Shown here one piece after another: positions 12,064-22,050 of a stretch of DNA of 64,000 nt; position 1 is the first letter of the stretch; every line of letters starts with the position of its first letter. This DNA is from Mercenaria mercenaria. Lineage: Eukaryota > Mollusca > Bivalvia > Venerida > Veneridae. The stretch spans positions 73,934,001-73,998,000 of the forward strand of contig NC_069371.1 of the NCBI RefSeq assembly GCF_021730395.1, in the 5' to 3' direction. The notes below the pieces were generated by a model. It searched no databases and had not been told where the DNA came from. It saw only the letters and a list, made by a program, of their open reading frames with translations. Both the position numbers and the translations under genes were made by a program.

Positions 12064-15000
12064 TTATTTACATAAGTACAATTTACGACGGTCTAGAATT
12101 TTACAACAAGTTTTGGCAACAGATCTTACTAACAATGGGTTTGTAAACAGATATTTCAGTTGTTCTTGTTCTGGCAAATTCTTGAAATTTTCATTGTTTT
12201 TAACAACATAACTGAAAAGAGACTCCCTTAAATCATTATACAAGGAACATTTCAAAATAACATGTTTTTCATCTTCCACAATATTAGGACAGAACGGGCA
12301 AATTCTATTTTCAACTTGTAAATTTTCATATCTACCACTCTCTATACGTATTGGTGCTACACCACATCGAAATTTACATAAGGCAGACATATGTTTTCTT
12401 GGCAGAATAATTTTACAATAATCTTCAACAATAAATTCAGATTTAAATGTACAGTATGTCCTTAATTTATTGTTGCCTTTACCACTATTACTAGTTATTC
12501 TATTAATACCATTAAACCAATCTTGAACATATTTTTCCATAATACATTTCTCAATGTTACCAACAACATTTGACTTACACACATAACTCATTATATTGAA
12601 AGTAATATTACACTCTTGGAATTTCTTTTTCACATAGTAAAACCAATTTTTGCACCGAACTTTAGAACTAGCCCAGACTGCAATCCGTTTATTAACTCTT
12701 GTCATTGCGGTGTTACACAGACGACACACAAAGCCCGCGACAGTTTTCCATTGACGGACCATTGTAGGAGTCCAGGCCATCTCCCCCGCAAGAGCCAAAT
12801 TAGGAGTATACCTCCCTACTCCCAAATAGAACCGCATGGCTCTATTGTGAACAGCATCAATACAAGAAAATGACCTGTACCCCCAAATGGCCGAACCATA
12901 ACTAATAACTGGCCACACTACAGTATCGTAGAGCTTTGTGAATACGTCATATGGAACCCCACCCATCACTTTACATTTGGCTATGACAAGTCCAAGAGCA
13001 CGGCTTGCACTTTGTGCTACAGCTTTAACCATAACGTTTAAGTCCAGATGTTCATGCATTAATAATCCAAGGTACGTATATCTATCAACTATTTCAAGTG
13101 TATCATTACCACATGTAAAAACCTGATTAGTTCTTGAACAACTAGGTGGTCTAAAATGTATGATCTTACTTTTAGAGACATTAATGTTCATATCATTTAA
13201 ATTGCACCAGTCACGTAACGCATTCAACAGCTTTTGCAGATCAGCAGCATTTTCTGCTAGTAATACAATGTCATCTGCATATAGTAAAATGCATAAAAGT
13301 TCATCACCAATCTTTACACCTATGTCTAAAGATTTAAGAAAAACAGCAAGATCATTAATGTACAAATTAAATAGTAAAGGCGATAAAATACACCCTTGTC
13401 TTAAGCCTGATTTAACATCAAACCATTCGGTAGAAAAACAATTTACCCTGATTGAAGCAGAAACTGTAGAGTATAGAGATTTTATAGCACTTAACATTTT
13501 TCCATTTATACCAGTATTACATAATCTATTCCATAATTTACTTCTATTTATAAAGTCGTAGGCCTTTCGGAAATCTATAAAAGCTGCAAAAGTTGATTGT
13601 TTTAATTTTTTCCTGGTATCTATTACATTATATAAAGATGAAGCTTGGTCTATTGTACTACGCTTTTTCCTAAATCCATTCTGTTCATCCACCAAAATTC
13701 CATTGCGTTCTACCCACTTATTCAACCTTTCATTTAAAACATAACAATATAACTTATACATTGCTGACGCAAGTGCTATTCCTCTATAAGACATAGGATC
13801 CCTAGGATCAGAAGCTGAAGATTTTGGAATTGGGTTTACAATACTTTTACCCCAAACCGTTGGTACAGTGCCATTACTAAAACAAGTATTAAAAAGTGCA
13901 TGTAGAAATAAAATAGCAGTATCATTTTTCAAAACTTCACTTGGGATACCATCTATACCAACTGCTTTACCACGTTTTGCTTCATCTACCGCCTTTTTAA
14001 CTTCAAGGATAGAAATATTATCATTGAAAGCATTAACATATGCATTATTATGGCTGTGCTCGTTGTCAAATTGGACAGCATCATCAGTATCAGGATTGTT
14101 ATACAATAATTTAAAATCATTTTCCCACTTACATAAAACATCTTGTACATTAGTAGAAATAGAACCATCTTCGAGAACAACTTCCAATGGAATCTTTTTA
14201 GACTTAGTATAACAAACACCAATCTTACCAATGGACTTCCAAAATTTGTTACTATCAACATTACATTCTAACAGAAGTTCGTTTTGCATATTATACCAGT
14301 AAAAACGCTTAGATTTCTGCACTTCTCTATCAAAAATTTTGTGAGCTTGTACATAATCAGATTTGTATTTCTTTTTACTAGCAATACTTTTACAGCTAAG
14401 CCATATTTTTTTCTTTACACAAACATCCGACCATAAATCAGTCAATTTTTGAGACCACCAGGGCTTACCGGGTCTACGTTTCTTATTTTTGACACCGAAA
14501 GCAACGGTTTTAAAAGGAATCTTATCATACATATCCATTCTAATCAGTTCACACCAATTCTGATACACTCTGTCAACATTTTCTTGATTAGAAACATTAG
14601 ATTCCAATGTATTTATCAAATCAGTGACATTATTTAACATAACTGAATCATTCAAAAAACCTGATGGTACATTGCTAACATCAAATTTATCAAAGGAACA
14701 TTGTTTGTATGAATCAGCATCATCAGAATACAAATACACTTCAGAATTGTTATCAGATAATATATTCAGATTACAAAGTAACATAGAATGGTCTGGTATA
14801 CTAGCCGCAGCTACAACATTTATACCTAAATCATTTATTATTTCTGTTGTTCTACAAACTTCAAAGTCTTGAAATTGGTGTAGATTATCTTGACTTACTA
14901 AAATGTAATCAACAACTGCTGAGCCATTTGTCGATACTGAAGTATAATCATTTCTGATATTGTTCCCCCCATTTAAAATACATAAATTTGTGTTAATTAG

Positions 15001-15543
15001 AAACTCTATAAAAATATCACCGTATGAATTTCGTTTAAAATCAATAACTTGACGCTCAGTGATAAAATCAACACCTGGTATAAAATCTTCCAAATCACCT
15101 ACTCTGCTATTGAAATCTCCACAGATATAGATCAGGCCTTCTTTCTGAAAACGGTAAACGTCAGTTAGTAACTGATCAAAAAAGGAATGCACATCAAAAT
15201 ATCTTGAAGAGTTTTCTGGGGGGAGGTAACAAACACAGGGTAAGATAGTAAATTTATCAGTTTTATGAGTTAATTTTAGCCAAAGAATACCTTCATAAGC
15301 TTTCTCAAAAATACACACATCAAATAATTCACAGAGTTCATTTTTTATTAAAAAACCAACACCTCCCGAACCTGTTCTAGCGTTTTTATGTATATCAGCA
15401 CGATTAAAACCAAACCAAGTGTAACCTTCTATATTTATAACATTATCTTTTAAAAGGTGAGTCTCAGCTAGACCTAAAATATCAACACTTTTCATAAAAA
15501 CACTAAAAGCACGTAAATTAAAACTATCACTGTCTTTATTCAT
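12064..15543 (-). CDS. LINE ORF2: endonuclease-reverse transcriptase
   Basis: The frame is 1159 codons from the first ATG. The N-terminal third is an exonuclease-endonuclease-phosphatase domain (LAETHL, SGGVGFLI, GDFNSRVGD, DYILVS, SIPDHSML) that would nick target DNA. The middle is a reverse transcriptase: NPIPKS-YRGIAL, FIDFRKAYDFI, GLRQGCILSPLLFN and the YADD catalytic box. The C-terminus has a CPFC-x8-H-x4-C zinc knuckle. The frame is open upstream of the ATG for 12 codons and includes FWNVRGW, which holds the usual conserved Asn of the endonuclease. The annotated Met therefore probably is not the functional N-terminus. The upstream limit is the ORF1 stop, in the same frame. Looks intact; the coding potential is that of an active or recently active LINE. 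Confidence 0.92.
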   Translation of the reverse strand: MNKDSDSFNLRAFSVFMKSVDILGLAETHLLKDNVINIEGYTWFGFNRADIHKNARTGSGGVGFLIKNELCELFDVCIFEKAYEGILWLKLTHKTDKFTILPCVCYLPPENSSRYFDVHSFFDQLLTDVYRFQKEGLIYICGDFNSRVGDLEDFIPGVDFITERQVIDFKRNSYGDIFIEFLINTNLCILNGGNNIRNDYTSVSTNGSAVVDYILVSQDNLHQFQDFEVCRTTEIINDLGINVVAAASIPDHSMLLCNLNILSDNNSEVYLYSDDADSYKQCSFDKFDVSNVPSGFLNDSVMLNNVTDLINTLESNVSNQENVDRVYQNWCELIRMDMYDKIPFKTVAFGVKNKKRRPGKPWWSQKLTDLWSDVCVKKKIWLSCKSIASKKKYKSDYVQAHKIFDREVQKSKRFYWYNMQNELLLECNVDSNKFWKSIGKIGVCYTKSKKIPLEVVLEDGSISTNVQDVLCKWENDFKLLYNNPDTDDAVQFDNEHSHNNAYVNAFNDNISILEVKKAVDEAKRGKAVGIDGIPSEVLKNDTAILFLHALFNTCFSNGTVPTVWGKSIVNPIPKSSASDPRDPMSYRGIALASAMYKLYCYVLNERLNKWVERNGILVDEQNGFRKKRSTIDQASSLYNVIDTRKKLKQSTFAAFIDFRKAYDFINRSKLWNRLCNTGINGKMLSAIKSLYSTVSASIRVNCFSTEWFDVKSGLRQGCILSPLLFNLYINDLAVFLKSLDIGVKIGDELLCILLYADDIVLLAENAADLQKLLNALRDWCNLNDMNINVSKSKIIHFRPPSCSRTNQVFTCGNDTLEIVDRYTYLGLLMHEHLDLNVMVKAVAQSASRALGLVIAKCKVMGGVPYDVFTKLYDTVVWPVISYGSAIWGYRSFSCIDAVHNRAMRFYLGVGRYTPNLALAGEMAWTPTMVRQWKTVAGFVCRLCNTAMTRVNKRIAVWASSKVRCKNWFYYVKKKFQECNITFNIMSYVCKSNVVGNIEKCIMEKYVQDWFNGINRITSNSGKGNNKLRTYCTFKSEFIVEDYCKIILPRKHMSALCKFRCGVAPIRIESGRYENLQVENRICPFCPNIVEDEKHVILKCSLYNDLRESLFSYVVKNNENFKNLPEQEQLKYLFTNPLLVRSVAKTCCKILDRRKLYLCK

Positions 15544-15582
15544 TGCCCATCCCCTAACGTTCCAAAACCCGATTGAAATCTA
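15544..15582 (-). other. ORF1 stop codon in frame with ORF2; candidate readthrough or restart site
   Basis: ORF1 ends CGC CGT TAG, and the next codons ATT TCA ATC GGG TTT TGG AAC GTT continue without another stop into ORF2 (16893 and 15543 are the same frame). The 12 residues between the TAG and the first ORF2 ATG encode ISIGFWNVRGWA, the start of the endonuclease fold. ORF2 expression thus seems to require UAG readthrough, a non-AUG start or a reinitiation mechanism. Confidence 0.7.
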
Positions 15583-16893
15583 ACGGCGTTGTGAATTGTT
15601 CCATTGCTTTTCATAACGTTTTCTGTAGCTACCATTCTGTTGACTGTTGCCATGTCTACTACCTCTACCTGAAAAATTAAAGGAGTCAGTTCTATTTGTC
15701 TGATCACCACGACTACCTGAAAAATTAACAGAGTCAGTTCTATTTCTTTGATCTCCACGGCTATGGAAATCATTATCACGGCTTCCACTACTGAAGCCTC
15801 TGTCACTATCACGGTTCCTGCGATGGTAGAAATCTCTTCCCCGGTTTCCCGCATCCTCCTGAGAATTAGACCTGTCATAGGAGCTATACCTAGATCTATC
15901 ATGATCTGATGAGGACCGCACTACACGAGAACCGATCATTTTAACACCACTATTTTTCATTACGCCTAGAATAGTTCTAAAATTTTGTGCCATTTGCCTC
16001 TCAGCTTTTGTCTGGTCATGATTAATATAAATATTTTCGTATTTCTTATTTTTCACTAGATCCCTCTTTTTAGACATAACTTTCATCTTATCACTGTAAC
16101 TTTTGAATTTTGCAATCACAACACCTGGTTTGCCTTCTATTTTAGACTCTTTTCTTTCAGCATTTTCACAAGTAACATTTACTTTAATACCATCTTTAAT
16201 GAGAGAATCAACTTTAGATTTCACATCCTCCGATGAATGTTCCGGTAGGTCCCGTATCACAACGTTTAAACCAATACTGTTCTCCCCGCTCATGCCGACA
16301 TCTGAATTTGAGAGACTGTCCAGTCTAGCGTTGATTTCCTCAAATTCCTCCGCAATGTCTTCTTTCAATGAACATTTAAAATCATCAACTTCCTTGTGAA
16401 TCTTTTTAACTTCATTATTAATTCTCTTGTCCAATATTTGCGAAACTTTGTTGGAAATTTTGGCTTCAAGTCCTGATTCGAGTTTATCCATCCTTTCTGT
16501 CAAACAATTAAAGTACATGTGCATGTCTGAAGAAAGTTTACTTATTAATTGTTGAATGGTAGGATCTGTACTAACATGGACATCGGCATCTGTAACAACA
16601 ACACTAGGTGGTTTTACAGGAGTATCAGTGTCCTTATTATACAGATTTCTTTTAGCTTTAGCCAATTGTCTTTTAGATATACGATCAGATTGATCAACTT
16701 CATCCACCGTCAAATTACGCGCCTTCTTTGAAGTAGACAGGATACCAGCTTCAGAATGATGCCGTTTGCGAGAAGTGTTTGTAGGATTGTCTACACGGGT
16801 AATAATCTGACTGCTCATTATTGAGTTTACATATTCTTGGGCATCTTCACTAACATCAATAACATCCGATATTGATTTACCTTTTGAGCCCAT
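15580..16893 (-). CDS. LINE ORF1: RNA-binding protein
   Basis: 437 codons from ATG at 16893 to TAG at 15580-15582. Residues about 125-195 are heptad-like and charged, a probable coiled coil for trimerisation. Residues about 205-310 resemble the RRM-like region of L1-type ORF1 proteins (LNVVIRDLPEH, ER-KES near GVVIAKFKSYSDK, then YENIYINHDQT). The last ~110 residues are rich in Arg, Ser, Gly and Asn, with two near-identical NRTDS(V/F)NFSG segments, a likely nucleic-acid-binding tail. It lies directly upstream of ORF2 in the same reading frame. Expected role: binding LINE RNA to form the retrotransposition RNP. Confidence 0.8.
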   Translation of the reverse strand: MGSKGKSISDVIDVSEDAQEYVNSIMSSQIITRVDNPTNTSRKRHHSEAGILSTSKKARNLTVDEVDQSDRISKRQLAKAKRNLYNKDTDTPVKPPSVVVTDADVHVSTDPTIQQLISKLSSDMHMYFNCLTERMDKLESGLEAKISNKVSQILDKRINNEVKKIHKEVDDFKCSLKEDIAEEFEEINARLDSLSNSDVGMSGENSIGLNVVIRDLPEHSSEDVKSKVDSLIKDGIKVNVTCENAERKESKIEGKPGVVIAKFKSYSDKMKVMSKKRDLVKNKKYENIYINHDQTKAERQMAQNFRTILGVMKNSGVKMIGSRVVRSSSDHDRSRYSSYDRSNSQEDAGNRGRDFYHRRNRDSDRGFSSGSRDNDFHSRGDQRNRTDSVNFSGSRGDQTNRTDSFNFSGRGSRHGNSQQNGSYRKRYEKQWNNSQRR

Positions 16894-17220
16894 TGTTCAA
16901 ACACAGTTTCACTCACTTTGACAATACAAAGTCTGAAAAATCATCAAAAAGTTCTCTTTTCTTGTGAAAAATGTCCAAAACAATCTTACACTGGCAGTTT
17001 TCTATAAAGTACAACCTGCCTTTGTCATTCCAAACTCAATAACCCTCTGTCAAATAGTCTTTACTGAACTTGCTTCCGGGTTTGAAAACCGGTGAACAGG
17101 TAGAAAAATCCCACTCCGTTGTCCCCACAAGAAAATGACACAAATACACTGTCTCTGGAACTCTCTCGGCTCACCTTTCCACACGTTTTCAAAAATATGA
17201 CGTATAATGTTTCTTTATGC
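16894..17220 (-). promoter_or_regulatory. LINE 5' leader
   Basis: This is the roughly 330 bp between the predicted 5' end of the LINE and the ORF1 start. It has no long frame and would hold the internal promoter expected of LINEs. No specific motif was recognised; the assignment rests on position. Confidence 0.45.
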
Positions 17221-17589
17221 CGAGTAACTATCTTCAAAACCATTTAATTACTAATGACACATGATTCGAACCTTAAAACAAGTTTGAAATCACAAAGAAG
17301 TCTATAGCGTACCGCAAGATGCACAGACTATTGAATTATTCAAAAATTCTCACTCGGATAAAGTCACATCGGCATATGACTGGAAACAGTTAATTCAAAA
17401 TTGGTTGTACCCAAAATGAGCTAAACTGCATGTACATAATATAATCAAGATACTTCATCCAGATATATAAGATGCGCATTGTCAAGTAGGATCTAACGTC
17501 ATTCTATAGGTACATCACTTTGTTTTTGTTTTGTTTTTTCGTTTTCGTATTGCATGTATTTCGTGTTACGAAGTGTATTTCATTGCGAG

Positions 17590-17890
17590 ACTTTCATTCC
17601 TTAGGCCGCGAATTCAGCAGTTTCATCGAGGCATTTCTCTATGTTTTTGCACATTTTAACATTTATGATAATGCTACCAGCTGGTTTTATTGTTTGAAAT
17701 AGTCATTAGCCATGAATTTCGAGTAAAGATGTGTACATGTAGATCTTTGGCAGAGGTTTAGTCATGAGGTCATGTAATTCTACTGCTCGCTTAGCAGTTT
17801 CATCAAATAATTTTCAAAGTAAATATTTTGCATATTTTGTACCTTTGGTAATGTTCCCTGCGAACTACATTGTCTGGAACAGCCATAAAG
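17590..17890 (-). pseudogene. Degenerate extra copies of the IRG 3' end
   Basis: Two stretches, about 17598-17700 and 17764-17885, resemble the last ~40 codons of the adjacent IRG gene. Shared blocks are GCAGTTTCATCAA/GAGGCATT, GCACATTTTA/GCATATTTTG and TAATGTT/TAATGCTACC. They lie in tandem just beyond the IRG stop and are not open. Duplicate copy 2 has the same pair (62468-62745), so they predate the segmental duplication. Confidence 0.65.
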
Positions 17891-17897
17891 CCATGAA

Positions 17898-19088
17898 TTA
17901 CGTCATGCATTTCTTTGCGAAACTTTCTGTCATTAACGCATGTATTTCTACAGCTCGTTCAGCAGTTTCATCAAGACATTCCTGTAAGTAATATGCACAT
18001 TTTATGCCAAGAGCAATGTTGCCAACTACAGGTATGTAATTTGTCATATGAAACAGTGACTGCTTCAAGTTCTCATACATAGTTTTATCATGAGAGTACA
18101 TCTTGGCGTCAACCGCTTCTTTATCATCTTCAGAAAGATCACACACTTCAACTCCAACGTTTAAGGATGCTGTATCGACTCTGAACTGTTCGCCGTAAAA
18201 TTTTATTTCTCTTGATACAACACTAGATTCTGAGGGATTCTTAAACGAAGTATTTGCCATACTGGCGACAATTCCAGCAAAGGTAGATACCATTGGGATT
18301 CTTCGTTCAAGATGTTTCTTCTTCTCTTCAATAACCACCCTTGAGAGACATGCCAAGGAAAAAACTATAGCTTCTCGTTTCATCTCATTAGCCTCTTGAA
18401 TTAATTTTGTCGTTAAAAGTCCAAAGTCATATGACTGTGTGTCGTAGTTGTCGATAAGAAAAATATCCTTCACGTCAAAACTTTTTAAGTTCGACGCCAT
18501 GTCTTCTCTTATTTTTTTCAACAGGGCAGCTTCGTTATGTGTTTTCCGATGGGCTTGCTTGTCATTTCGAATATCGTTTTCTATCTTAGAGCGTACAAAA
18601 TAAAACGGTTTATGACATTCGACCGCCTGCTGAGCCAGCCAGAGATCTTCATTCATAAACCTTGTATCGGTGATGATTATAAGCAAATCGTACTTTTCGA
18701 AGTCAACGTCCTTAAGATAGGTTGCTTGCGGAAATTTCTGAGTGCCCACTCCTGGCAGATCGTATAACCGGAACTGGTTATTACCAGGGTAAATGTAATC
18801 TTGAACCTCAGTAGTGCATTCTGTAACACCTACTCCCGCAGGTTTACGATCATCATCCTCCTCCTGATCATCATCTGCATCAACGTCCCTTATAGCATTG
18901 ATAAAGGATGACTTTCCGGCTCCTGATCTCCCTGTTACGGCAACTTTGATGTGGACATCCTTCCATTCGTTTAAATTTGTCTGAAAGTGTTTTACTAGTC
19001 CTGGTATGCCTTCTTTATCGTAGTAAGATTTCCATTGTTTGACCTTATCCACGAATACAGAGTACTTGTTTCCAGCTCTATCTGCCAT
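17898..19088 (-). CDS. Immunity-related GTPase (IRG-like), copy A
   Basis: 396 residues. The P-loop GRSGAGKSS is at residues 53-61, DLPGVGT at about 110-116, and the IRG-type G4 region is SKIEND. A DNYDTQSYDF segment matches the SN-YDFP region of vertebrate IRGs, and the C-terminus is helical and moderately hydrophobic (YIPVVGNIALGIKCAYYLQ). Vertebrate IRG proteins bind GTP and act on membranes of intracellular vacuoles; the role in molluscs is inferred only. The ATG at 19088 is chosen because a CTTTTTACAG acceptor lies just upstream in transcript sense (…ACAG/ACC-ATG), so a 5' noncoding exon is expected to the right. Residues 70-80 carry an acidic run (DADDDQEEDDD) missing from copy B. The gene is the right end of duplication copy 1. 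Confidence 0.88.
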   Translation of the reverse strand: MADRAGNKYSVFVDKVKQWKSYYDKEGIPGLVKHFQTNLNEWKDVHIKVAVTGRSGAGKSSFINAIRDVDADDDQEEDDDRKPAGVGVTECTTEVQDYIYPGNNQFRLYDLPGVGTQKFPQATYLKDVDFEKYDLLIIITDTRFMNEDLWLAQQAVECHKPFYFVRSKIENDIRNDKQAHRKTHNEAALLKKIREDMASNLKSFDVKDIFLIDNYDTQSYDFGLLTTKLIQEANEMKREAIVFSLACLSRVVIEEKKKHLERRIPMVSTFAGIVASMANTSFKNPSESSVVSREIKFYGEQFRVDTASLNVGVEVCDLSEDDKEAVDAKMYSHDKTMYENLKQSLFHMTNYIPVVGNIALGIKCAYYLQECLDETAERAVEIHALMTESFAKKCMT

Positions 19089-19394
19089 GGTCTGTAAAAA
19101 GTAAAACGATATTCACTGACAAATAATCATATGCCTGTACCAGTTATATAAGTATATGGGCAATATGTACACTTAACAATGTATACATGACAAGTTAAAG
19201 CTGCATACTATAGGCGATCAATTGACTGAAATATGAAGTATGAAAATATGTAAAAGTTAAACATTTACAAAATGGAGGACGGTTGTGGTAATAACTAAAA
19301 GTGACAAAAACTTATTTTCTTGGCGTATATGTATGCTCTCTTCATTTGCAAGCATTCCTGTTTATCTGGATATTTCTTAATGCTTTATTTTCTT

Positions 19395-19436
19395 TAAATA
19401 TCATATCATATCATATCATATTATTATTATTATGGT
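19395..19436. repeat. ATCAT/TTA microsatellite
   Basis: Four ATCAT units are followed by a (ATT)n run. Simple-sequence tract with no gene content. Confidence 0.85.
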
Positions 19437-19499
19437 TCTGAGCTGATAGATAGCGACATCGGTATGTCAGTAATTAGAAAATAATATAAAGCAGAACAA

Positions 19500-19660
19500 T
19501 GTTTAGTGCCCCACTGTGTTCCTGTATTTGTTTGTTTTGTCCTTGTGTGTTTATTTTGTGTGTGTGTTCGTGTGTGCCTTTGGAAAGGCTCCGGTTTTGG
19601 AACGTGGCTTTCCTGGTTGGATATTCTTCCTTGTTTTAATACATTTAAACACGAGGTTAT
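19500..19660. repeat. Dispersed repeat shared with 35640-35840
   Basis: Blocks GTGTTCCTGTATTTGTTTG, TTTTGTCCTTGTGTGTTTAT and TTTTGGAACGTGG, then GTTGGATATTC-TCCTTGTTTT, occur here. They recur in reverse complement at about 35640-35830. This is an interspersed family of unknown class, and the small open frames in it are not supported as genes. Confidence 0.65.
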
Positions 19661-20667
19661 ACGCCTGTGGAATAATCTGAGGAGGTCAAAGCCCACCTGT
19701 ATGATTCTACATGACGTATTTATAACTGATTCGGAATGTGCAAATATGAAAATCAAAACATGGTTTCTGCGATGTATTTTATTTCTATTCTAACATGTCT
19801 TGGATGAAATATAAAAGCATAATTTCTTGGCGCATGTGTGACGTTAGACTAACTCTAGTCTGTGTTCTGACCCTATGTTTTGTTCAAAGGAGATAACTCC
19901 GGAGGCTATTCAAATTTTGTATAATTATGTCCCTTGTCTTCTCAAAACATAATCAGCCAAGACTGATGAAGTCAGAATTTTTTACAGAATTATTTTTTAG
20001 AAAAAGAAAGATTATCTAGTCGGTATCCAGACTACACTAACTCCTAGACTTTGGTAAAACTGTTTTACATTTTTATCGCTCCATATAGTGCACCGCGACA
20101 GTCTATATCCTATGTCTATTTGTATAATATGATAATTTTAACATCGTCACTCTAACATTTGTCTAATAGATTGGCTTTTGACTATACAAAATTAAAATAA
20201 ACATCAAAAAAATTAAGAAAAAGATGTAGAAACATATATTATTAGTCTAGTAGCTGAAATGTGACGCTAAATTAATTATTAGGTCGGCGCGATATCAACT
20301 TACCGAGTTTTAATACGTATGTATTTAAAATTAACGCAAACGAGCTAGCGGAATAATTTATGAATGCGTACACATTTACGTGACGAGTGTGCAAACCAAG
20401 CGTAACACTGTTTCATATCTAAAGACATTAGACACTGCCTAGCATAACGTACGATTTTTTTCAGTTATAATCCCCGAATAGTATGATAAGGATACTAATT
20501 TGTACACCTTGTTATTCATACACTATACACTTTTTCTATTCTTACTTCAATCACTTATACACTGTGGGCATTCACACATGATCAAAATAATCTCTAAACC
20601 AAAGTTATATTTTGAAGAACATTATAGTAAATAAATAATCTCTATTGTGCGACTGTTATAGTACTAA
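19661..20667. other. Intergenic region, nothing recognised
   Basis: AT-rich sequence without supported coding frames or repeat structure, apart from short simple tracts. Confidence 0.35.
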
Positions 20668-20823
20668 TAAACTTTGATAACGTGGCAGCTGACCCCAATA
20701 CAACCAACACTGTTTATTTTCCAATACAGGTAAATCCAACGATTGCTTTACAATAGATATGTGACGGACTATCTTTGAACACCCCTATACTTATTGGACA
20801 CAACTGCCACATTATCAAAGTTT
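20668..20823. mobile_element. Small MITE with 23-bp TIRs
   Basis: AAACTTTGATAACGTGGCAG (then CTG) at the left is matched by the reverse complement of CAACTGCCACATTATCAAAG (then TTT) at the right, with two mismatches in 23 bp. The body of about 110 bp has no coding capacity. Family is not assigned. Confidence 0.55.
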
Positions 20824-21561
20824 AACTGGGTCAACAGTGTTGTTGTACTTATAAAATAGACTTGCCCGGTTTATAGGTTGGTCAGGGCTACGATATATAT
20901 TGTATTCTGCCATCGAAATATTTCTATAAAAAGCTTTTTTCCTTTCCGTTTGGATCCGTCTATGTTTACAAACCTATTTTGGTAATCAATCAATAAACAA
21001 CATTTTTAGACTCCAGTTTATTTTCAATTAAATTACAGACAATATATATTTCCTCAGAGCTTAAGATCTAACTACTTGAGAAAATATGTTTGGGTGTAAC
21101 TATATGTATAGAAATACAATACTGTAGTCTCAGCGATAGCAAAACAGATAATGTTCAGCATAAATTAATTACTTCTGTTTATCCTACAGTATTGAGCCAC
21201 AAGACTGCAAGCATTGGCCAAATAAATAATCCGTATTGTGCGACTCGCTATAACACGAGCGCAGATTGTATGTTTTATATGTTGACACATTAAATGTTTC
21301 TAATGTAAAAAATCTGCTTGAAATGAGTCAGTCCGAAATATCACAATTCAGGTATTGCGGGAAGTTTAAAGGCACTGGCCTCCAGATTGTTCGACAACAA
21401 AAAAGATTTGTTCAGATATCTGGAAATTAAAATGCAACATTTCTTAAAAATGCTTTGAAACTTAATTACTGACAAACTATATGTTATGGAAACACATGAA
21501 AATCAATTGTTTTTACTACAAGTACTTTTTATGATATAAATCGAAAAGCGTTTATTAGGAT

Positions 21562-22050
21562 GAGGATATTACATGAGTGTCTTTTCATATTGAATTTATT
21601 AAACGAGTTGAATAAAATGAAAAAAAAAGAAGAGAGGCTTTTCTAATAATTTTATCAACTTCATTCAACGATTCGAATAAATTCAATCTTGGAAGACACA
21701 AATGTAATATTCTTTTTATCACCTGTCTTTTCGAGTTGAAACATCAAAATTTCTTCTTTCTTTACTTATTACAGAACAAGTAAATTCGACCAACGTCTCC
21801 GTCAACATCAAATAGATGACATTACATGAGTGTCTTTTCATATTGCATTTATTGAACGAGCTGAACATTTGCCGAGCATTTTATAAATTTTATTCAACGA
21901 GTTTAATAAATTCAATGTGGAAAGTCACAATTATAATATTCTTTTTATCACATGTTAGCTTTTCCTGTCGAAACAACAAAAATTCTACTTTCTTAAATTA
22001 GGAAAAGCTACGATATAAACAGTCTATTTGACCAACGTCTCCTTTCCTAT
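21562..22050. repeat. ~245-bp tandem duplication
   Basis: Both halves contain TTACATGAGTGTCTTTTCAT, ATTTATTRAACGAG-TGAA, AATAAATTCAAT, AATATTCTTTTTATCAC and GACCAACGTCTCC in the same order, starting near 21570 and 21818. The halves are clearly diverged, so the duplication is old. It is followed by GACGTCGACGTCAC-type sequence. Confidence 0.75.

Larger units (their letters stand above)
11055..17220 (-). mobile_element. LINE retrotransposon, near full length
   Basis: It carries two long intact frames on the minus strand: ORF1 (RNA-binding) and ORF2 (endonuclease and reverse transcriptase). The 3' end at about 11055 is a simple AT-rich tail (ATT/TTA repeats). The boundaries come from comparison with duplicate copy 2, where flanking sequences homologous to 11040-11054 and about 17221 onward are only some 15-20 bp apart (near 62124-62140). 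No clean target-site duplication was found. The 3' region contains a long (GT)n array and a 31-bp triplication; the 5' leader is 16894-17220. Intact frames suggest a recent insertion, after the segmental duplication. Clade is not assigned; no RNase H domain was recognised. Confidence 0.85.

Noticed and set aside
12616-14872. Plus-strand frames opposite LINE ORF2
   Set aside because: Antisense shadows of the reverse transcriptase frame.
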